Assembly (NCBI GenBank): GCA_034669525.1
Contig: JAXDNH010000032.1
Span: 1 to 13,676, forward strand
DNA: 13,676 bases
Direction: 5' to 3'
Origin: JAFASC01 sp034669525
Lineage (GTDB): Bacteria > Pseudomonadota > Alphaproteobacteria > Rhizobiales > Beijerinckiaceae
Of this stretch, positions 1-6,906 are shown piece after piece (the stretch's first letter is position 1; each line of letters opens with the position of its first letter). The notes under the pieces were generated by a model. The model was given only the letters and a program-made list of their open reading frames with translations. It ran no database searches and was not told the origin of the DNA. A program made the position numbers and the translations under genes.

Positions 1-1
1 C

Positions 2-514
2 GGCGGCGCGCCTATCTCCATCTTCGAATCCGGGGCAATCCTGCTTTATCTCGCCGAGAAGACCGGCAAGTTCATCCCCGCCGATCTGCGCGGCCGCACG
101 CGCGTGCTCGAATGGTTGTTCTGGCAGATGGGTGGTCTTGGACCCATGGCCGGGCAGAATGGCCATTTCAACATTTACGCACCTGACAAGATTCAGTACG
201 CCATCGACCGTTACGTGAACGAAACAAACCGTCTGTACGGGGTTCTCGACAAGCAGCTCGCCAAAAATGAATTCGTCGCCGGCGCATATTCGATCGCCGA
301 CATGGCGAGCTATCCCTGGATCGTGCCGTGGAAACGCCACGAACAAAATCTCGACGACTTTCCCAACCTGAAGCGCTGGTTCGAGACGATCCGCGCACGT
401 CCGGCGGTCGTACGCGCCTACGAAGCGGGCGAGCCATGGGTTCAGAAGCAGCCGATCACGGATGAAGCGCGCAAAGTCCTCTTCGGACAAACGGCGGCGG
501 TCGCACGAGGCTGA
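2..514 (+). CDS. Nu-class glutathione S-transferase (YfcG-like), 5' end cut off
   Basis: The reading frame is open from base 2 and ends at TGA 512-514, so only the N-terminal part of the thioredoxin-like domain is missing. The visible protein begins within that domain with the stretch SIFESGAILLYLAEKTGKF. Its Glu-Ser pair is the usual gamma-glutamyl contact for glutathione. The all-alpha C-terminal domain follows, with WQMGGLGPMAGQNGHF, YGVLDKQL, YSIADMASYPWI and FPNLKRWFE, a pattern typical of the nu/YfcG class. The end, KVLFGQTAA, is the usual terminus of that group, so the 3' end looks intact. Family members bind GSH or GSSG and act as cytosolic disulfide reductases or peroxidases; the substrate here cannot be read from sequence. 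The next gene starts six bases after the stop, so the two are probably co-transcribed. Confidence 0.93.
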   Translation, partial: GGAPISIFESGAILLYLAEKTGKFIPADLRGRTRVLEWLFWQMGGLGPMAGQNGHFNIYAPDKIQYAIDRYVNETNRLYGVLDKQLAKNEFVAGAYSIADMASYPWIVPWKRHEQNLDDFPNLKRWFETIRARPAVVRAYEAGEPWVQKQPITDEARKVLFGQTAAVARG

Positions 515-520
515 AGCGGC

Positions 521-1522
521 ATGGTCGGCACGCCGAGGGCGCCCACATTCGACGAGAGCTTTGTGCACAAGGGCCGCGACGGCTGGCTGTTCCTCGTTGG
601 CGGCTCGAATTCCGTCAGCTCACTCTACGATCGTAACAGCGGGTTGCTGGGCGACAGCGCCGTGCGCAAATGGGCCGACCTGATCGAACGGCGCGCGCGA
701 CGTTTCGAGCAACTCGGCATCCAGTATGTTCACGTCAACGTTCCCGAGAAGCTCACCATCTACGATGACAAGCTTTGGGACCCGCCGATCGTGGACTGGA
801 GCCTTTCACCGGCAGTGCGCTTGCGCGACATGCTGCAGCGCTCGCCCTATGGCCATGTTTGGCTCGACCTTATCGAGCCGTTCAAGACCGCGCCGAACAA
901 GGATGATCTTTACTTCAAGACCGACTCGCACTGGAGCGGCGAGGGCTGTTACTTCGCCTATCGCCTAATATGCGAGAGGATCGGACTTACGCCGGAACCT
1001 GATCTTCTGACGCGGGCTCACCAATCGATAGACGGCAAGCTCGATATGGGCAGCAAGTTCGATCCGCCGATCTATGAGCCGGTTAAATTGTACGATTTCA
1101 GGATGAAATCGATGCGTGTCTACCGCAATGCAATTGCGCGCTATCTCGAGACCCCGGAATTCGGAGCGGCGATCCATGTCGGAACGCATGTGCGATATCT
1201 CAATCGTACACCCGGCGCGGCGAAGAAGAAGATCCTCATCTTCGGCGATTCTTTCTCTTCGCAGCGCGGCGATGCGCTGACCGCCATGCTTGCCGAGACG
1301 GCCCGCGATGTCGAGTTCGTCTGGTCGAGCAATCTCGACTGGCCGTTCATCAAACGGGTCAAACCGGACGTGGTCATCTACGAGCTCGTCGAGCGTTTCA
1401 TGACCATTCTCGCAAATGACAAGCTCAGCATCCGCCGAACGATCGCCCGGCAATGGTGGAAGGCGCAACGGCTGCATTTCCAGGCGCGCCGCCGGGCGGC
1501 GCGTCAGGTGAAGCCTGCCTGA
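521..1522 (+). CDS. AlgX/AlgJ-type SGNH hydrolase-like protein (putative O-acetyltransferase fold)
   Basis: A 333-residue protein with the landmarks of the AlgX/AlgJ/DHHW group. They are an N-terminal GRDGWLFLVGGSNS block (residues 18-31), TDSHWS at 134-139 (Asp135 and His137) and ILIFGDSFS at 238-246 (Ser244). In AlgX the order Asp-x-His then a late Ser forms the catalytic triad that O-acetylates alginate, and the same order is seen here. No signal peptide or membrane helix is visible at the N-terminus, unlike AlgX and AlgJ, which work in the periplasm. ATG 521 is the first possible start after the GST stop, in the same frame, with GAGG ten bases upstream. No alginate or other polysaccharide genes are in view. 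The C-terminus is Arg-rich. Family assignment is fairly firm; substrate and cellular location are unknown. Confidence 0.8.
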   Translation: MVGTPRAPTFDESFVHKGRDGWLFLVGGSNSVSSLYDRNSGLLGDSAVRKWADLIERRARRFEQLGIQYVHVNVPEKLTIYDDKLWDPPIVDWSLSPAVRLRDMLQRSPYGHVWLDLIEPFKTAPNKDDLYFKTDSHWSGEGCYFAYRLICERIGLTPEPDLLTRAHQSIDGKLDMGSKFDPPIYEPVKLYDFRMKSMRVYRNAIARYLETPEFGAAIHVGTHVRYLNRTPGAAKKKILIFGDSFSSQRGDALTAMLAETARDVEFVWSSNLDWPFIKRVKPDVVIYELVERFMTILANDKLSIRRTIARQWWKAQRLHFQARRRAARQVKPA

Positions 1523-1524
1523 CA

Positions 1525-1546
1525 GGCGCGCGGACTCAGGCGCGCC
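1525..1546 (+). terminator. GC hairpin after the SGNH-like gene, possible weak terminator
   Basis: A seven-base perfect stem (GGCGCGC at 1525-1531 with GCGCGCC at 1540-1546) encloses an eight-base loop, three bases after the stop codon. No T-run follows, so it may be a Rho-assisted or processing hairpin rather than a true intrinsic terminator. Confidence 0.35.
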
Positions 1547-1571
1547 GGAATATACGCTCTTCAGGGTGATA

Positions 1572-1597
1572 GGAACCGCAAGCCCGCGAGCAACGTT
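1572..1597 (+). promoter_or_regulatory. EcfG-type (general stress response) promoter upstream of the oxidase operon
   Basis: GGAAC at 1572-1576 and CGTT at 1594-1597 are separated by exactly 17 bases. This matches the GGAAC-N16/17-CGTT consensus of the alphaproteobacterial EcfG (RpoE2/PhyR-controlled) sigma factor. It lies about 75-100 bases before the cytochrome c start, in the only sizeable gap upstream of the operon. Transcription would begin near 1605. This is a consensus match only; binding is inferred. Confidence 0.55.
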
Positions 1598-1670
1598 TGT
1601 TAATTCGCTTCGGCGCTGCGGCGTTAGAATAAGAGCGGCTGGAAACACGCTACAAGGCACCGTGCATCGC

Positions 1671-2225
1671 ATGCAATGCTCGCGAGGGCCCGTATCGACA
1701 TTCGTCCTTATCGTGGCCTCGCTTCTGGCGCTCGCCGCCTGCAAGCGCGAGGTCCGCAACATCCGTCCCGATCCTGCCGGCGCTGAAGCGCCGCTGACGA
1801 ACGCGATGGTCGAACTCTCACCCGGCGGGACCCCGCCGGTCACCACGCGCACGAAAAAAGGCGAGGATTATCAGAGGAACGCCTATCAGCTTGCTCAGGG
1901 CAAAACGCTGTTCAAGCAGATGAACTGCAACGGCTGCCATTCGAATGGCGGCGGCGGAATGGGCCCTGCTCTCATCGACGATGAGTGGATTTACGGCAGC
2001 TCGATCGAGAATATCGTGGCGACGATTCGCGAGGGGCGGCCGAACGGAATGCCGTCTTATCGAGGCAAGGTAACGGACGACCAGATTTGGCAGATCGCCG
2101 CTTATGTCGTGTCGATGGGCGGCAAGGTGCCGAGTGCGGCGGCGCCGTCGCGCGATGATTCGATGTCAAATCTGCCGGCCGAGAGCCGGCGCGATTCGAG
2201 CTTCGAGAAATCGGAGCGGGATTGA
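1671..2225 (+). CDS. Lipoprotein c-type cytochrome, first gene of the oxidase operon
   Basis: A 184-residue protein with a lipoprotein signal: a hydrophobic segment at residues 9-23 and lipobox LAAC, giving lipidated Cys24. This anchors it to the membrane on the periplasmic side. One class I haem c site is present, CNGCH at 86-90, with the likely sixth ligand Met127 in NGMPSY. A flexible Pro/Thr-rich linker (35-65) separates anchor and haem domain, and the tail after residue 152 is charged and low in structure. The likely job is electron delivery to the oxidase encoded immediately downstream. ATG 1671 gives the cleanest signal peptide; GTG 1662, with AAGG five bases before it, is a fair alternative that adds three residues. 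A still earlier GTG at 1566 would spoil the signal and is unlikely. The gene ends two bases before the next ATG. Confidence 0.85.
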   Translation: MQCSRGPVSTFVLIVASLLALAACKREVRNIRPDPAGAEAPLTNAMVELSPGGTPPVTTRTKKGEDYQRNAYQLAQGKTLFKQMNCNGCHSNGGGGMGPALIDDEWIYGSSIENIVATIREGRPNGMPSYRGKVTDDQIWQIAAYVVSMGGKVPSAAAPSRDDSMSNLPAESRRDSSFEKSERD

Positions 2226-2227
2226 GC

Positions 2228-3238
2228 ATGATCCGGCGCCTGCCCTGCTTGCTTGTTTTCGCCGGTGCGCTGTCGGGCTGCCGCGATTGGCAATCCGCGG
2301 CAAATCAGGCCGGCGCCGAAGCCGAGCGCATCTGGTCGCTGACGCTCACCTTCACGATCGTGCTCGGATTGATCTGGCTCGCGGTGATGATCGCGGTTGC
2401 ATTCGTGATCCGCCGTCGCCGACGTGCGCCGGTTTCGCTCAACGATGCGATGCTTGCTGATTCCGGACATCGGCGCAACAGCTGGATCGTCGGCTCACTT
2501 TTGGCTGCGACAGCGTTGACTGTTGCGATCCTGACCGCGCTGAGCTTCGTCGCGCAGCGGCCGCTCTTTGCCGGGCGCGCAGCGAGCGCAGGCATTCGCT
2601 TGATCGGCCATCAATGGTGGTGGGAAGTCCGCTACGACGGCGCCACACCTAGCGATATGTTCACGACCGCGAACGAGCTTCATATCCCGGTCGGCACGCC
2701 CATCCGTTTGTCGCTCGAAAGCGCTGACGTAATCCACAGCTTTTGGGTGCCGAGTCTTGCCGGCAAGCAGGACCTCATTCCGGGACACAACAATTCCATC
2801 GAGCTTCTTGCGCAAAAGCCGGGCGCCTATCGCGGCCAATGCGCGGAGTTCTGCGGCTTGCAGCATGCCCATATGGGCCTGCTTGTTGTCGCCGAGCCGA
2901 GCGAGAGTTTTGAGAAATGGCAGGCGGCGCAAAGAGCCGCCGCCGCTGCGCCGCGGGAGAGCGATCGCGCGAAAGGCGCGCAGGTTTTCGTGAGCAAGCC
3001 CTGTGCGCTCTGCCATACGATTCGCGGGACATCGGCGGGCGGCACGGTGGGTCCCGATCTCACGCATCTCGGCAGCCGCGCCTATATCGGCGCCGATGTC
3101 TTGCCGCTTAACGTCGGCAGCCTCGCGGCGTGGATCGCCGATCCGCATGGCGTGAAACCGGGCGTGAACATGCCCCCAGTTCATCTTGGGGCGGATGAGC
3201 TCAGCGCGGTCACCGCGTATCTGATCGGACTGAAATAA
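2228..3238 (+). CDS. ctaC: Cytochrome c oxidase subunit II with fused haem c domain (caa3 type)
   Basis: A 336-residue protein. In order: a lipoprotein-like signal with LSGC (Cys18); two transmembrane helices (about 36-61 and 86-109) bracketing an Arg-rich loop; the aromatic patch HQWWWEVRY at 128-136, the usual entry point for electrons; and a complete CuA site. The CuA ligands are His170, Cys205, Glu207 (backbone), Cys209, His213 and Met216, in the CAEFCGLQHAHM block. A C-terminal cytochrome c domain carries CALCH at 259-263 and the axial candidate Met315 in GVNMPP. CuA plus haem c defines the caa3-type subunit II, which takes electrons from cytochrome c and passes them to subunit I. ATG 2228 is preferred to the overlapping TTG 2222, because GGAGCGGG lies just upstream and the signal peptide is then standard. 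The TAA overlaps the next ATG by one base. Confidence 0.93.
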   Translation: MIRRLPCLLVFAGALSGCRDWQSAANQAGAEAERIWSLTLTFTIVLGLIWLAVMIAVAFVIRRRRRAPVSLNDAMLADSGHRRNSWIVGSLLAATALTVAILTALSFVAQRPLFAGRAASAGIRLIGHQWWWEVRYDGATPSDMFTTANELHIPVGTPIRLSLESADVIHSFWVPSLAGKQDLIPGHNNSIELLAQKPGAYRGQCAEFCGLQHAHMGLLVVAEPSESFEKWQAAQRAAAAAPRESDRAKGAQVFVSKPCALCHTIRGTSAGGTVGPDLTHLGSRAYIGADVLPLNVGSLAAWIADPHGVKPGVNMPPVHLGADELSAVTAYLIGLK

Positions 3239-5163
3239 TGCCCCGCGCCGCCGCTGCGATGCCCCGCCCTGCCAATCAGCGCGACACCGGTCTTGACGAC
3301 GCGGAGCTCCGCGAACGGCTGGCCTACACGTGGGGCCGGCGGCCCGGCATCATCGGCTGGCTGACGACAGTCGATCACAAGGAGATCGGCAAGCGCTATC
3401 TCGCGACAGCTTTCGTGTTCCTGGCGCTTGGCGGATTGCTGGCAGCGATCATCCGATTGCAGCTGGCGCGGCCGGAAGCGCATGTCGTCGGGCCCGATCT
3501 CTACAACCAGATTTTCACCGTGCATGGCGCCAACATGATGTTTCTGTTCGCCGTGCCGGTGATGCAGGCTTTCTCGATGTATCTCGTGCCGCTGATGGTC
3601 GGCACGCGCAACATCGCGTTCGGCAAGGTCGGCGCGTTCAGCTACTGGATTTATCTCGCCGGCGGCGTGTTTCTCTGGGTGTCGTTCGTTCTCGACATCG
3701 GACCGGATGTCGGCTGGTTCGCTTACGTGCCGCTATCAGGCCCGCAATACGGCATCGGCAAGCGTGCCGACGTCTGGGCGCAGATGATCACGTTCACCGA
3801 AGTCTCCTCGATGGCGGTGGCGGTCGAGACGATCGTCACCGTGTTCAAGCACCGCGCGCCCGGCATGACGCTCACGCAAATCCCGCTCTTCGTCTGGGCG
3901 ATGCTCGTCACTGCGTTCATGATCATCTTCGCCATGCCGGCGGTGATGGTCGCCTCGACGAGCCTCATCCTCGACCGGCTGATCGGCACGCATTTCTTCA
4001 ACCAAGCCGAAGGCGGCAGCGCGATCCTCTTCCAGCACCTCTTCTGGTTTTTCGGCCATCCGGAAGTCTACATCATCTTCATTCCAGCCACCGGCATGGT
4101 CTCGGCGATCATCGAGACGTTCTCGCGCCGCCCGGTCTTTGGCCATGTCGCTGTCATCATCTCGCTGGTCGGGACCGGCATGCTCGCCTTCGGGCTCTGG
4201 GTCCACCACATGTTCGCGACCGGCCTGCCGGAACTTGGCGCGAGCTTCTTCACCATCATGAGCATGCTGATCGCGATCCCGAGCGGATTGCAGATTTTCT
4301 GCTGGCTGGTGACCTTGCTCACCGGCACGCCGGTCATCCGCACGCCGCTGCTCTTCGTGTTCGGCTTCTTCTTCATCTTCGTGCTCGGCGGCATGACCGG
4401 CGTCATGGTCGCCTCCATTCCGATCGATCTGCAGGTGCACGACACGTATTTCGTCGTCGCGCATTTCCATTACGTGCTGATCGGCGGCGCGGTGTTCCCG
4501 CTCATCGGCGCGACCTATTACTGGTTCCCGAAAATCACCGGCCGCATGATGAGCGAGCGCTTAGGAGTCTGGAATTTCTGGCTCGCCTTCATCGGCTTCA
4601 ATGTCGCGTTCTTCCCGATGCACATCCTTGGCATTTTGGGCATGCCGCGGCGCGTCTACACCTACCAGACCGATGTCGGCTGGGATGGACTGAACCTGCT
4701 CTCGAGCGCAGGCGCCTTCATTCTGGCCGCGAGCTTTGCGCTGTTCTTCTTCAATATGCTGCGCAGCGCGCGCGTCGGTCCGCTCGCCGGCCCAAATCCT
4801 TGGGGCGCCGGCACGCTCGAATGGCTCGCGGCCTCGCCGCCTCCCTCGCACAATTTCGACCACATCCCCTTTGTCACGCACGCGACGCCGCTCTGGGCCG
4901 AACGCGAGAGCCTGCCCATCGTCACCGGCATCAGCGTCAACACGCGGGAAATCCTCATCACCACGCTTGCCGATGCGCGCCCTGAGATACGCGAAGCGTC
5001 ACCCGATTCTTCGATCTGGCCGCTGATCGCGGCGATCGCGACGACAATCGCCTTCATCGCCTCGATCTTCTCGCCCTGGGCCGCCGTGTGGGGCAGCGCA
5101 CTCATCGGCGTGACGCTTGTCGGCTGGTTCTGGCCGAAGAGCATGAAGGAAGACGAGGAATGA
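3238..5163 (+). CDS. ctaD: Cytochrome c oxidase subunit I, 14-helix form with altered proton channels
   Basis: A 641-residue haem-copper oxidase catalytic subunit of the inner membrane; it reduces O2 to water. All cofactor ligands are visible: haem a His96 and His411, CuB His274, His323 and His324, and haem a3 His409. Tyr278 in HPEVY should form the His-Tyr cross-link, Glu276 is the helix VI proton relay, and Arg471-Arg472 contact the haem propionates. The core is followed by the linker LEWLAASPPPSHNFDHIP and two extra helices (about 593-611 and 615-632), equivalent to helices I-II of subunit III, as in Bacillus caa3 oxidases. Two channel positions are odd. Gln352 in SGLQIF replaces the K-channel Lys. 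Met114, Asn125 and Gly132 stand where the D-channel Asn, Asp and Asn are expected. The start overlaps the preceding stop (TAATG), implying translational coupling. Confidence 0.95.
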   Translation: MPRAAAAMPRPANQRDTGLDDAELRERLAYTWGRRPGIIGWLTTVDHKEIGKRYLATAFVFLALGGLLAAIIRLQLARPEAHVVGPDLYNQIFTVHGANMMFLFAVPVMQAFSMYLVPLMVGTRNIAFGKVGAFSYWIYLAGGVFLWVSFVLDIGPDVGWFAYVPLSGPQYGIGKRADVWAQMITFTEVSSMAVAVETIVTVFKHRAPGMTLTQIPLFVWAMLVTAFMIIFAMPAVMVASTSLILDRLIGTHFFNQAEGGSAILFQHLFWFFGHPEVYIIFIPATGMVSAIIETFSRRPVFGHVAVIISLVGTGMLAFGLWVHHMFATGLPELGASFFTIMSMLIAIPSGLQIFCWLVTLLTGTPVIRTPLLFVFGFFFIFVLGGMTGVMVASIPIDLQVHDTYFVVAHFHYVLIGGAVFPLIGATYYWFPKITGRMMSERLGVWNFWLAFIGFNVAFFPMHILGILGMPRRVYTYQTDVGWDGLNLLSSAGAFILAASFALFFFNMLRSARVGPLAGPNPWGAGTLEWLAASPPPSHNFDHIPFVTHATPLWAERESLPIVTGISVNTREILITTLADARPEIREASPDSSIWPLIAAIATTIAFIASIFSPWAAVWGSALIGVTLVGWFWPKSMKEDEE

Positions 5164-5759
5164 AGACGCGCACGGTCGCCGATGTTTCGAGCCTGCCGCC
5201 CTACGGCTTCGGCACGAGCGCGTCGACCTGGTGGGGCACGCTCGGGTTCTGCGCGATCGAGGGCACCGGCTTTGCCCTCGCGATCGGCATGTATCTCTAC
5301 CTCGCGTTCAACAATCCGCATTGGCCGCTCGGCTTCTCCCGTCCGGTGCACTGGCCGGGAACCGTGCTGACCATCCTGCTTCTTCTCAGCCTCATCCCTA
5401 ATGTGATGGTCGACCGCGCCGCGCGTGCGCACGACCTCGCCAAAGTGCGCTGGCTTCTCGTCCTGCTGACGGGCATCGGCATCCTCGCAATCGCGCTGCG
5501 CTTTGTCGAATTCTACATGCTGATCCCGCGCTGGGATTCGAACGCCTACGGCTCGATCATCTGGTTTCTGCTCGGCCTGCACGCGACGCATCTCATCACT
5601 GATGTCGGCGACTCGGTCGTGCTGACCGCGCTGATGTTTACGAAGCACGGACGCGCCAAGCGCTTCGCCGATGTCAGCGACAACGCCTTCTACTGGTATT
5701 TCGTGGTCGCGGCGTGGCTGCCAATCTACTACCTCGTCTACTGGTTCCCGATCCTGTGA
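5160..5759 (+). CDS. ctaE: Cytochrome c oxidase subunit III, short five-helix form
   Basis: A 199-residue membrane protein starting at ATG 5160. It overlaps the subunit I stop by four bases (ATGA) and has a purine-rich AAGGAAGACGAGG ribosome-binding tract upstream. Five transmembrane helices are apparent (about 24-48, 66-86, 97-120, 130-160 and 177-197), against seven in the standard protein. The first, with CAIEGTGF (Glu34), corresponds to canonical helix III. The missing helices I-II are present at the C-terminus of the subunit I protein. The motif LGLHATHLITDVGDS matches the conserved LGLHGLHV-type helix of the family. The protein stabilises subunit I and, in related enzymes, sustains proton uptake. 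No assembly factors (ctaB, ctaG, SCO) or subunit IV follow. Confidence 0.92.
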   Translation: MKTRTVADVSSLPPYGFGTSASTWWGTLGFCAIEGTGFALAIGMYLYLAFNNPHWPLGFSRPVHWPGTVLTILLLLSLIPNVMVDRAARAHDLAKVRWLLVLLTGIGILAIALRFVEFYMLIPRWDSNAYGSIIWFLLGLHATHLITDVGDSVVLTALMFTKHGRAKRFADVSDNAFYWYFVVAAWLPIYYLVYWFPIL

Positions 5760-5775
5760 GGAGCCGGACGCGGCG

Positions 5776-5804
5776 TTGACACGTTTCGGCGGGAGGGGCT
5801 AAGA
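5776..5804 (+). promoter_or_regulatory. Sigma70-like promoter for tRNA-Gln
   Basis: TTGACA at 5776-5781 and CTAAGA at 5799-5804 are 17 bases apart, a perfect -35 with a fair -10 for an alphaproteobacterium. Transcription would start near 5811 and give a 5' leader of about 65 bases, to be removed by RNase P before the tRNA. Confidence 0.55.
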
Positions 5805-5877
5805 AGCGCGCCTCTTGCCCCACTCTACGCAGTCTTGGTGCGGCGCGAGAATTTCAAGCGGCTCAAGGCTCTTCGCT

Positions 5878-5951
5878 TGGGGGATAGTTCAACGGTAGAA
5901 CTGCGGACTCTGACTCCGTCAATCTTGGTTCGAATCCAGGTCCCCCAGCCA
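5878..5951 (+). tRNA. tRNA-Gln (anticodon CUG)
   Basis: A complete 74-base cloverleaf with encoded CCA. The acceptor stem TGGGGGA (5878-5884) pairs with TCCCCCA (5941-5947), followed by discriminator G and CCA (5949-5951). The D arm is GTTC/GAAC with loop AACGGTA. The anticodon stem GCGGA/TCCGT closes loop CTCTGAC, with anticodon CTG. The T stem CTTGG/CCAGG closes TTCGAAT. CUG reads CAG, the main Gln codon in GC-rich genomes. The gene converges on the Crp/Fnr gene, whose stop lies seven bases beyond the CCA, so the tRNA transcript must end inside that gene. Confidence 0.97.
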
Positions 5952-5958
5952 CTCTACT

Positions 5959-6714
5959 TCACGCCGCGCCTGACGCCGCGGGGGTCGCGCTTTCCTGCAA
6001 ATGCAGGTAACCCGGCTCGAACATCCCCGCCTCTTTCAGCCGGCCAAAATCAGGGATCGTGCACACGCCGCGTTCGATGCTGATCAGGCCGTCAGCCCGC
6101 AACTGCTGAACACTGCGATTCACATGCACCGTGGAGAGGCCGGTCGCATCGGCGATTTCGGTCTGCGTGATCGGGAAACTGAATGTCGTGCCCTTGGTCA
6201 ATCCGACTGAGCGCAGGCGCACGAAGAATTCGCAGATGAGATGCCCGATCCGCGTATAGGCATCGCGGCTACCGACATTGACGATCCACTCGCGGAAGAT
6301 AGCGGCATCGATGAGGGTTTCGCGCCAAAGCCTCTCGGCGATTCCAGGCTGCGCGCGAATGAGTTCCCGCAACGCATCATGCGTGATGAATCCCACTTTG
6401 TTCGGCGTGATCGTTCCGAGCGAGTGATCCATCACCTCAAGAAAGAGACTCTGCAGATCGGGGATGTCGCCGGGCACATGGAAAGACATGATTTGCCGCT
6501 CGCCGTCCCGCAGCATTTTGTAGCGGCACTGGAAACCCTCGAGAATCAGGCAGCACTGGCTTGGGCGATCGCCCTCCCGCACGATGTCCTGATCTGCCCC
6601 GATCTCCCGGATCGTAACGGGCAGGCGCAGGATCGCGTTCTTCTCTTCTTGCGAAAGAGGCGAGGTATCGACTTCCAGCCTTCGAACGAGCCGGTTCAAC
6701 GGTGGTTCAAACAT
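5959..6714 (-). CDS. Crp/Fnr-family transcriptional regulator
   Basis: A 251-residue protein with the two-domain plan of the family. The N-terminal cyclic-nucleotide-type beta roll spans about 30-115 (GADQDIVREGDRPSQCC, then VPGDIPDLQSLF). A dimerisation helix lies around 118-150. The C-terminal winged helix spans about 178-225, with TQTEIADATGLSTVHVNRSV as the helix-turn-helix. There is no N-terminal cysteine cluster of the FNR type. The cAMP-pocket Arg-Ser/Thr pair is not obvious, so the ligand is unknown. Relatives with this HTH_Crp_2 type are abundant in Bradyrhizobiaceae and are mostly uncharacterised. An AGG lies about seven bases before the ATG. The Ala/Ser-rich tail after residue 241 is probably disordered. 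Targets are unknown; inverted repeats in the nearby DUF6894 intergenic region are candidates. Confidence 0.9.
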   Translation of the reverse strand: MFEPPLNRLVRRLEVDTSPLSQEEKNAILRLPVTIREIGADQDIVREGDRPSQCCLILEGFQCRYKMLRDGERQIMSFHVPGDIPDLQSLFLEVMDHSLGTITPNKVGFITHDALRELIRAQPGIAERLWRETLIDAAIFREWIVNVGSRDAYTRIGHLICEFFVRLRSVGLTKGTTFSFPITQTEIADATGLSTVHVNRSVQQLRADGLISIERGVCTIPDFGRLKEAGMFEPGYLHLQESATPAASGAA

Positions 6715-6786
6715 TCCTCAGCCTATTCCAACGCGACGTATGCCAAGCCTGACGCTGCGGAATGCCGATTGCAAGCCAAGAGAGCG

Positions 6787-6906
6787 ATGCGCGACGATAT
6801 CAACGTGTTGTCGCTGAAGCTCGCGGCGCAATGGCGGCAACTGGCCAAAGAAGTTGCTCCCGCTATGCAACAAGGACAGCAACCTCAAACCAGAGAGCGG
6901 CCCTAA
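6787..6906 (+). CDS. Possible 39-residue small protein
   Basis: A short frame with ATG 6787, preceded by AAGAGAG four bases upstream, and TAA at 6904-6906. It encodes an amphipathic N-terminal stretch (MRDDINVLSLKLAAQWRQLA) and a Gln-rich end. Composition looks protein-like, but there is no recognisable family. It is convergent with the minus-strand DUF6894 gene and overlaps its last 44 bases. It could equally be a chance frame in the upstream region of the Crp/Fnr gene. Confidence 0.22.
   Translation: MRDDINVLSLKLAAQWRQLAKEVAPAMQQGQQPQTRERP

Noticed and set aside
965..1852. A 295-codon minus-strand frame spanning the end of the SGNH-like gene, the gap and the start of the cytochrome c gene.
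   Set aside because: No family features; it runs antisense through two well-supported genes and the promoter gap.
2600..2614. TTGATCGGCCATCAA, resembling an FNR/FixK box.
   Set aside because: It lies within the subunit II coding region, and its half-sites are five bases apart rather than four. It encodes part of the conserved LIGHQW segment, which explains it.
3330..4985. A 551-codon + frame overlapping subunit I in another phase.
   Set aside because: Composition is His/Arg/Ala-rich low-complexity without motifs, and it lies wholly inside a clear ctaD.
5878..5951. The tRNA-Gln as an integration site for a mobile element.
   Set aside because: No repeat of the tRNA 3' end, no integrase and no change in gene character were seen on either side.
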